Shown here one piece after another: positions 59,101 to 64,000 of a stretch of 64,000 nucleotides of DNA. The DNA comes from a virus, in IMG/VR virus record IMGVR_UViG_3300043427_003273, positions 1-64,000 of that record; one strand, written 5' to 3'. Positions within the stretch are counted from its first letter, which is position 1, and each line of letters starts with the position of its first letter. The notes under the pieces are model-generated. The model was not told the origin of the DNA. It did no database searches and saw only the letters and a list, made by a program, of their open reading frames with translations. The position numbers and the translations under genes are program-made.

Positions 59101-62100
59101 ATAGCAATTTCACCATAAAAATCAACTTCGGATGATAATTGCAAAGATCTTGTATCAACATTAATATAATCAGATGCTTCAGTATAATTTTCTGGTGGAG
59201 CACTTTGTCTATATGGAATTAATTTAAATGTTTCTGTTGGATTTGCAAAGGGACCAGTTTTATGGTTTGGATTACATGCTCTAAATCTAATCTTTTTAGA
59301 TGTGAAGTGAGGATCACTTTCTATTGTTTCTCCAATTTGGAATTTTCCAGAAATCATTTCTATTTCAAGAAGTTTTGGAATAATATACTTATTAACATCA
59401 ATTCCTTCAAAGAATGAATAAAATCTTGTTCTTGGTCGCAATCCTTTAACATCAAATTCAATATTTCTACTTCTTAAAAATCTAGTTGGCTCGGTGAAGT
59501 TTGAAATATTTTCTTCAACAGTTGTTTCTTCTCTAATTTCTGGTGGTATAGTAGTTCTTACAGTGTTACTTTCAGAAACTACCGATGTAGTTATGGATTC
59601 AGTAACTCTCGTAATGTCTGGAGATCCTGGAGCATAGTTGAGGAAAATAGCTTGATTTGGTGTTCTTTGACGAATTTGAGTTATATAAGAATCCGCAACA
59701 TCCCTGGGAAGAATTCTAGAGAGCCAATTTATGTCAGCTTCTGTAATTCCCCACTTATAAGCTCTAAATTGTACAGCTTGCCTACCATTAACATTTACGA
59801 CAGTTGTGGAAAGACCTCTTGTGTTATATCTGAAAGATTCTACCCAATTAGCGTTTCTCCAATTGCGATTTCCTCTGGCCCATCCAGCTCTTCTCCAAAA
59901 ACTCCCATTAGAAGTAATCCATCTTCTTCTCCAAATACCTCTTTGTGTAACAACTTCGTTTCTAAAAACAACCTGATTTCTAATTACATTACGAGTAACT
60001 GATACATTGATATCTGGTTCTTGGGGTAAATTTGTAGTTCTTGTGTTAAAACTTTGATTTACAATTTCTCTTTCTTCAATCCAAGTATCACTTGGGGGGT
60101 TAAGTTGTATAGAACCAGACCAATACTTGACCAAAAATGGAGTTACACTTTCAGTTCTAGTAGCATAAGGTTGATTGAAATATTCAAGATCTTGATAATT
60201 TAATGTTATTAAATCTCCAGTTTTTCTTATCCCGTCAGATCCAAGATCTGACACATAATCATGATCCTTTGTTGGATCAAATGTTTCTCCAACTCCAGAA
60301 ATAACCTCAGATCCCAACTGCATATCGAGTGAAGTTGTATAATGAGTTGGTCTTAAAACATTTAATTGATCATCGATAGATACTTTATAATCTGGATCTT
60401 CTTCATTATGTAAATTTGTATTTTTGAATGTATCCACAAAAAATCCGCACTTAAACCGCTCCAATCCAGTATCTGCATCTTTTATACTTAAATTTTCGGT
60501 TTTAGTTTCTAATGTTGTTAATATAGTAAATTCTTCTAATCTTTTAATTCTATCTTCAAGAAGAGAAATATCTTGCATGGTATATTTTCTGTGCCTCTCA
60601 ACACTCACTTCAATGTTTTGAACATTAAAAACATATGGAGGAAGATTTACTTTAGCAATTTCTAATGAATTGTCTGGAACATCTGGCTCAATAGGACGTA
60701 TTCCAGGTGTGCCTTGAATAATTGAAAAAGTTCCGTCAGAATTCAGTACAACTTTATCAATTCTTCCAACGTAGTATTTGTAGCAAACTTGAATATTTTC
60801 TCCTGGAGCTAAAATATATTTTGAATATTGTCCATCTGCAGACAACTCTCTAGATGAAAATTCAAATGGTGATTTATGAGATGAAAGATTATATTTAGAT
60901 ACTCTTGGTCTTAAATCCAAATAATCACTAACTCTATTATCATTATAAATTGGTATATCATGCTTAAAGTTATTTTCGGAATAACTATTAGCAGTAAAAA
61001 TTTCTCCAGTGTCTGATGAATCTACGGAATAATGTTGGAAAACAACCTTTAATGATTTTTTAGGCTCCTCAACATTTTTCTTTCTAATCAATTTTCCATA
61101 ATTATAATATGATGATGTTTGTCCATTATCAAGATCAAAATTTTGAGTAATATTTCTATCTCCCAAAGATATTGAATTGATATTAGTTCTTAATGAAGAT
61201 TCTTTTGCTATTAAAACCTCACCATTTTCAAATGTTTTAGAATTTAAATAAACAAATTCCAAAACATTCGTGTCAACTTTACTGACCAATAAGGCAGCAG
61301 CTCCACTTGTTTCTCCTATGAGATTTTCTCCAACAATATAGCTCTGTGCATTAGATCCAGTAATTTGAAGACTTGGTAAAGTAGCATCATTTTCGTTACT
61401 AGATTCAAATACACCTATTACTCTAACAACATCTGGAATATTCAAACATATTTCTTTATCTTGTATTCTAGTTCCATAAATTAAACTATATGTTAAACCA
61501 TCATTAAATGTTGTTTGACCTATTCCAGCATATGGATATTTTGATCTCTTAATGTTTAAAACTTCTGCTTTATTGAATTTTTTAATTTTTGAATTTAATG
61601 TAGTATTAGTGATAGTGGCAATAACATCAGCAGATCCAATTGTCTGAGATAGATCAACAAATGTTGCTGTTTTACCAGAAGAATCTATGCTAAATTTATC
61701 AAATCTAATTGATTCTTTATTTCCATTTGAATATGTTATAACATACCTATCTTCATCAAATTCAGCAAAGAAAAGATCTTCTTCCGATGGACTAATAGTA
61801 ATTGAAAGTTGATTTCCACTTACTGGAACATTTTTAAATAATCTTCTTTGAGTTATTAAATTGTTTTCAATGTTTATTGACGAAATATTAATGTTACTTA
61901 ATTTTGTTAGTAAAGATTCACTATCTGGAGAACCATAAATTGATGCAGAAACTTTTTGAATATTAGTAACTTGATCATCTGAATTGGTAGTATTAACACC
62001 ACCAGAAATATAATTTGTTACAGTGGCTATTCCAGTTACAGTAAATGATTTTCCTTCTGGATCAATTGTTAAAACTTTATTGTAAGTTGGAATTTGAGTT

Positions 62101-64000
62101 CCATCTAAACCTTCTGGAGCTCTAGTATAATTCCAAAGAATTATATCATTTTCCTTTAGATTTTCAGTTATTCTTCCGAATGATATTGAAGATATTGTTG
62201 ATATTCCATTGTATGCCGCACTTACAGTAAAAAGAGTTCCAGATGGAGCTAAAGATGCTTTTTTATCTAGTATTAAATCTGCATTAAAAGTTGAAATTCC
62301 AGAATTTGAGTAAACAGATTTTACATCATTAAGATCATATTCTATTACATTTTTAATTACTCTTCCTTGTTCTATTCCATTAATTATAACTCTTTCGTTT
62401 TTTAAGAATTTTCCATTAACTTCATATAATCTTATTGTTGAAATTCCAACCAATCCAGAATCCAATTTTGTCCAAACTGCAGATGTTGGTCCAGAATAAT
62501 AGTTTTCTGCAGTTACTCCAGATAGAGTAAAAACATTTTGATTTATGATAGTATCAACAGTAAAATTGCCATTGTAATTTGAATTACTTGAATTTTCAAT
62601 ATAAATGTCTTCCCCTCCAACTAATCCATGATTAGTTGCATTAATTCTTGCAATTTCAGTACTTTCCGTAAAATTTCCAAATCCAGAAGGATTGTCAAAT
62701 AAATCCGATGGCTGATCTCCACCAATCCCTTCATTAATGTCAATTACAATTCCTTGTCCAGCATCTGCTAAAGCTGTAGTTCCCAATCCAACTACTGGAA
62801 TAACTACATTACTTACCGATAAAACCGTAAATTTTCCTGCAGTTTGATAGTCTAGCTGTTCTTCACCAGTTCCATTAATATAAATTTTTTCTCCAGGACT
62901 CAAATTATGATTTGTTGGGGTAGTTATTGTTGCTATTCCAATTGGAGAGAAAAAGGCACTTTCTATTCCAACTGTATTAAATGTTGCCGAAGTTATATCT
63001 ACTAATGGTGAAAAATCTAAAGCATGTGCAGTTGCTCCAGATTTTGCGCCTTGAAAATGTGAGGGTTTAAATACTGGTATAGATTTTTCAAAATTTAGAA
63101 CCGTGTATGTTTGAATATCAAACAATCTAAGATGCATTCTACTTAAATTATCTTTATATTCACTCTCTGGAACATAATCATAAACTCTTGCAACTCCAAT
63201 TGTAGTTCCAGAAGCAACTGACCTATTTAAACCAAGTCTATCTGTCATTAAACTTATAACTGCATCTGTTCCCAATCCTACAGATGGAGATCCAAAAGTA
63301 TTATTGAGAACAAATAATGTGCCAGCATTATAAGAAATTACTTCTTTTTTGCAAGTATCTGAAGTTCTTGGTTTTGGAGCATCTAAAAGTCTTGCTGATA
63401 TGGTTTCTACAGTGTATCCACCAATGTATGCTTTTCCTGGTCCAATTTGATAAACTATTTTGTCTTCGGATGGAGTATTTCCAGATACAGTTGTTTGATT
63501 GCTAAAATAAACACCGTTATTCAAAATGCCATCATTAAGACTATCCCTCACATAAACAGTAAATGGCTTTACAAAAAAGTCACCACTTACATCAGCAATA
63601 ACTTTAGCGGATTCAGTCTTTGCCGCAAGAACTGGCTTTATTTCAGAAATATTTGTTCTGGGAAATTGAGGAATTCCATCAACTACTCTCATTATTTCCA
63701 CAAATCCATCAATTTCAATATCATCCAATTCTTTTTTTGCAAGAATTAATTCCAATTTAAGTCGGTCTGCCCCAGGTGCTGTATAATTGGTAAAACTTCT
63801 TGCATTGTCAAATAAAGAATCATCTTCATCTGATGTAACTATTCTTTCTATAATATCAAACCCAATTTTATATGAAGGATTTGTATTATATTGCTCAAGG
63901 ACTAAAGATTGTCCCAATATGTTTGCAAATATGCCCCTAACAAAACATACTCCATCAGAAATAGATACTGAAGATGCCTTTGAATTGCAATTTATTGAAA
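56124..64000 (-). CDS. giant virion protein with DUF4815-like region (5' end beyond right edge), more than 2,620 aa visible
   Basis: One unbroken frame fills 56124 to the window edge and continues upstream: no stop and no convincing start before 64000. Near the visible N-terminus NPSYKIGFDIIERIVTSDED, then NYTAPGADRLKLELILAK, matches the DUF4815-type domain of cyanophage tail-associated proteins. Further along are many beta-rich repeats, a Trp/Arg-rich patch (59838-59945), a Thr/Asn-rich low-complexity stretch near 58.75 kb, the DPLAQSFYV motif, and Gly/Tyr repeats at 57.7-57.96 kb. It is probably a baseplate or tail-fibre-associated virion protein (VrlC-like); the exact role is inferred from size and position before gene 13. 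Confidence 0.8.
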   Translation of the reverse strand, partial: SINCNSKASSVSISDGVCFVRGIFANILGQSLVLEQYNTNPSYKIGFDIIERIVTSDEDDSLFDNARSFTNYTAPGADRLKLELILAKKELDDIEIDGFVEIMRVVDGIPQFPRTNISEIKPVLAAKTESAKVIADVSGDFFVKPFTVYVRDSLNDGILNNGVYFSNQTTVSGNTPSEDKIVYQIGPGKAYIGGYTVETISARLLDAPKPRTSDTCKKEVISYNAGTLFVLNNTFGSPSVGLGTDAVISLMTDRLGLNRSVASGTTIGVARVYDYVPESEYKDNLSRMHLRLFDIQTYTVLNFEKSIPVFKPSHFQGAKSGATAHALDFSPLVDITSATFNTVGIESAFFSPIGIATITTPTNHNLSPGEKIYINGTGEEQLDYQTAGKFTVLSVSNVVIPVVGLGTTALADAGQGIVIDINEGIGGDQPSDLFDNPSGFGNFTESTEIARINATNHGLVGGEDIYIENSSNSNYNGNFTVDTIINQNVFTLSGVTAENYYSGPTSAVWTKLDSGLVGISTIRLYEVNGKFLKNERVIINGIEQGRVIKNVIEYDLNDVKSVYSNSGISTFNADLILDKKASLAPSGTLFTVSAAYNGISTISSISFGRITENLKENDIILWNYTRAPEGLDGTQIPTYNKVLTIDPEGKSFTVTGIATVTNYISGGVNTTNSDDQVTNIQKVSASIYGSPDSESLLTKLSNINISSINIENNLITQRRLFKNVPVSGNQLSITISPSEEDLFFAEFDEDRYVITYSNGNKESIRFDKFSIDSSGKTATFVDLSQTIGSADVIATITNTTLNSKIKKFNKAEVLNIKRSKYPYAGIGQTTFNDGLTYSLIYGTRIQDKEICLNIPDVVRVIGVFESSNENDATLPSLQITGSNAQSYIVGENLIGETSGAAALLVSKVDTNVLEFVYLNSKTFENGEVLIAKESSLRTNINSISLGDRNITQNFDLDNGQTSSYYNYGKLIRKKNVEEPKKSLKVVFQHYSVDSSDTGEIFTANSYSENNFKHDIPIYNDNRVSDYLDLRPRVSKYNLSSHKSPFEFSSRELSADGQYSKYILAPGENIQVCYKYYVGRIDKVVLNSDGTFSIIQGTPGIRPIEPDVPDNSLEIAKVNLPPYVFNVQNIEVSVERHRKYTMQDISLLEDRIKRLEEFTILTTLETKTENLSIKDADTGLERFKCGFFVDTFKNTNLHNEEDPDYKVSIDDQLNVLRPTHYTTSLDMQLGSEVISGVGETFDPTKDHDYVSDLGSDGIRKTGDLITLNYQDLEYFNQPYATRTESVTPFLVKYWSGSIQLNPPSDTWIEEREIVNQSFNTRTTNLPQEPDINVSVTRNVIRNQVVFRNEVVTQRGIWRRRWITSNGSFWRRAGWARGNRNWRNANWVESFRYNTRGLSTTVVNVNGRQAVQFRAYKWGITEADINWLSRILPRDVADSYITQIRQRTPNQAIFLNYAPGSPDITRVTESITTSVVSESNTVRTTIPPEIREETTVEENISNFTEPTRFLRSRNIEFDVKGLRPRTRFYSFFEGIDVNKYIIPKLLEIEMISGKFQIGETIESDPHFTSKKIRFRACNPNHKTGPFANPTETFKLIPYRQSAPPENYTEASDYINVDTRSLQLSSEVDFYGEIAINMRIIGKTSGAVARITNSRLVSDNTGRLIGSLYIPDSKVTGNPQWINGENTFTIIDTPSLSELSSGDQNVTNESSAEEDFTSSSTTNVTQRNILTTRNIIIRPSRNVNTTTITNTTTNTTAITNTRIQGREDRLTTRWEVRDPLAQSFYVKDETGIFLTGVDVYFETIDESIPVTLQIRTMENGTPTNTVLPFSEVTLDPSEINTSIDGTLPTRFRFASPVYLSGPQAQEVRGAPIASEVSNEYSVVLQSNSSNYRVFISRLGENDILTNIKIGSQPTLGSLFKSQNGTTWTPSQLEDLKYKLYRADFVNSGVVRYYNPKLSLKNNKVTVLGENQITCLSKRAVVKVQGTENFKPDVLPGVTIYQQGQSTSKLIGIGGSIASGIGITVSNPGIGYTPTSGTYTFNNVSLISVTGSGKGAFADITVNNGVISYANITSGGYGYQSGDQLTIPSIGTDVGFGGEFTVNSISIRNTLILDNIVKSPGSLSGTLFNSLPIYYIPQSGIGTYVTESESIVEIVDQNPIYDGQHLLLNVVNHGMHSTQNYVRISNIRPEEDEPNSLLAESVSSTETTLINIGNTSGFETFEGTPVTNINPGYVIIGNEIVGYTTYTGTSLGGGSQTVIRKVDGTESQSYNVGVPVYRYEFNGVSLRRINKVHNLASIDTNTHPISLNSFYIKIPPGDTDNNVDPNTTIGSNIGNDVIFNSTSILGDSGPIVSTNVQYEILTPNFATIKLARTNISAKVRTFSATSIDGNESSFEDQGYVDISLDQPISFPTPRLVASTVNEERNISDVPGNRSLSMEITLTTEDSRVSPVIDDVTTSVILTSNLINAPAGVGKDSTFGDVEYIRGGDDLHEAVYITKPITLKLPANSLKVFLKASRNQDNDIRVLYKLFRKDAPFGNPNFEPFPGFSNYEVDSSGIKRVIDASKNDGSADSEDTFSVGLEYSDYEYTVDNLSEFTGFAIKIILASKNQAQPPLIKDLRGIATLKPSI

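Noticed and set aside
1-64000. CRISPR array, insertion sequence or integrase/attachment site
   Set aside because: No regularly spaced direct repeats, transposase, integrase or flanking terminal repeats were seen.

Overview
The window is a stretch of a T4-like myovirus that infects a marine cyanobacterium. The T4 part is shown by recognisable replication, recombination, late-transcription and virion genes (41, 43, 44, 45, 46, 47, 55, 61, 62, uvsX, uvsY, uvsW, regA, 13 to 23). The cyanobacterial host is inferred from host-type accessory genes: a cpeT-like phycobilin lyase, 6-phosphogluconate dehydrogenase, hsp20, mazG, a DUF3110 gene and Sm-like proteins of the cyanophage type. The DNA is AT-rich, and every gene I accept lies on the minus strand, so transcription runs from the right edge to the left edge. 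It is one piece of a larger genome: gnd runs off the left end and a giant virion gene runs off the right end.

Layout in window order. 1-2.4 kb: partial gnd followed by small, tightly overlapping early-type genes including a glutaredoxin, with a sigma-70-like promoter in front. 2.5-3.8 kb: six tRNA genes (Ser, Val, Asn, Gly, Ala, Arg) around one zinc-ribbon gene, with two structured spacers of about 200 bases. 3.9-8.4 kb: unknown genes, cpeT, a tail-lysozyme-like secreted protein, a GIY-YIG nuclease and a histone-H1-like virion protein. 8.5-13 kb: nrdB, nrdA and primase. 13-20.4 kb: a block of late genes for small membrane proteins and packaged or structural proteins, several with N-termini resembling T4 capsid-targeting peptides. 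20.5-39 kb: mazG, the replisome, recombination genes and late sigma factor, with added genes (2OG-Fe(II) oxygenase, hsp20, adenine methylase, four Sm-like proteins, DUF3110). 39-64 kb: the head, neck, tail and packaging module (23, 22, 21, 67-like, 20, 19, 18, 17, 16, 15, 14, 13) ending in a protein of more than 2,600 residues.

Regulation can be read directly in many gaps. T4-type late promoters (NATAAATA on the minus strand, usually 20-45 bases before a start codon) stand before most head, tail and packaged-protein genes, matching the gp55 and gp45 encoded here. Three sigma-70-like promoters stand before the small-gene cassette, the gene 45 operon and gene 55. Rho-independent hairpins with T-runs separate many transcription units.

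The most unusual signals are: a GC-rich double hairpin between a late promoter and a T-run downstream of hsp20, which may be a short non-coding RNA; an 11-bp inverted repeat with a nested palindrome around the gene 45 promoter; an A9 run where a -1 frameshift would add about 43 residues to a large virion protein; capsid-targeting-like N-termini on unknown proteins; and a glycine/tyrosine repeat module shared by three separate tail and neck genes.
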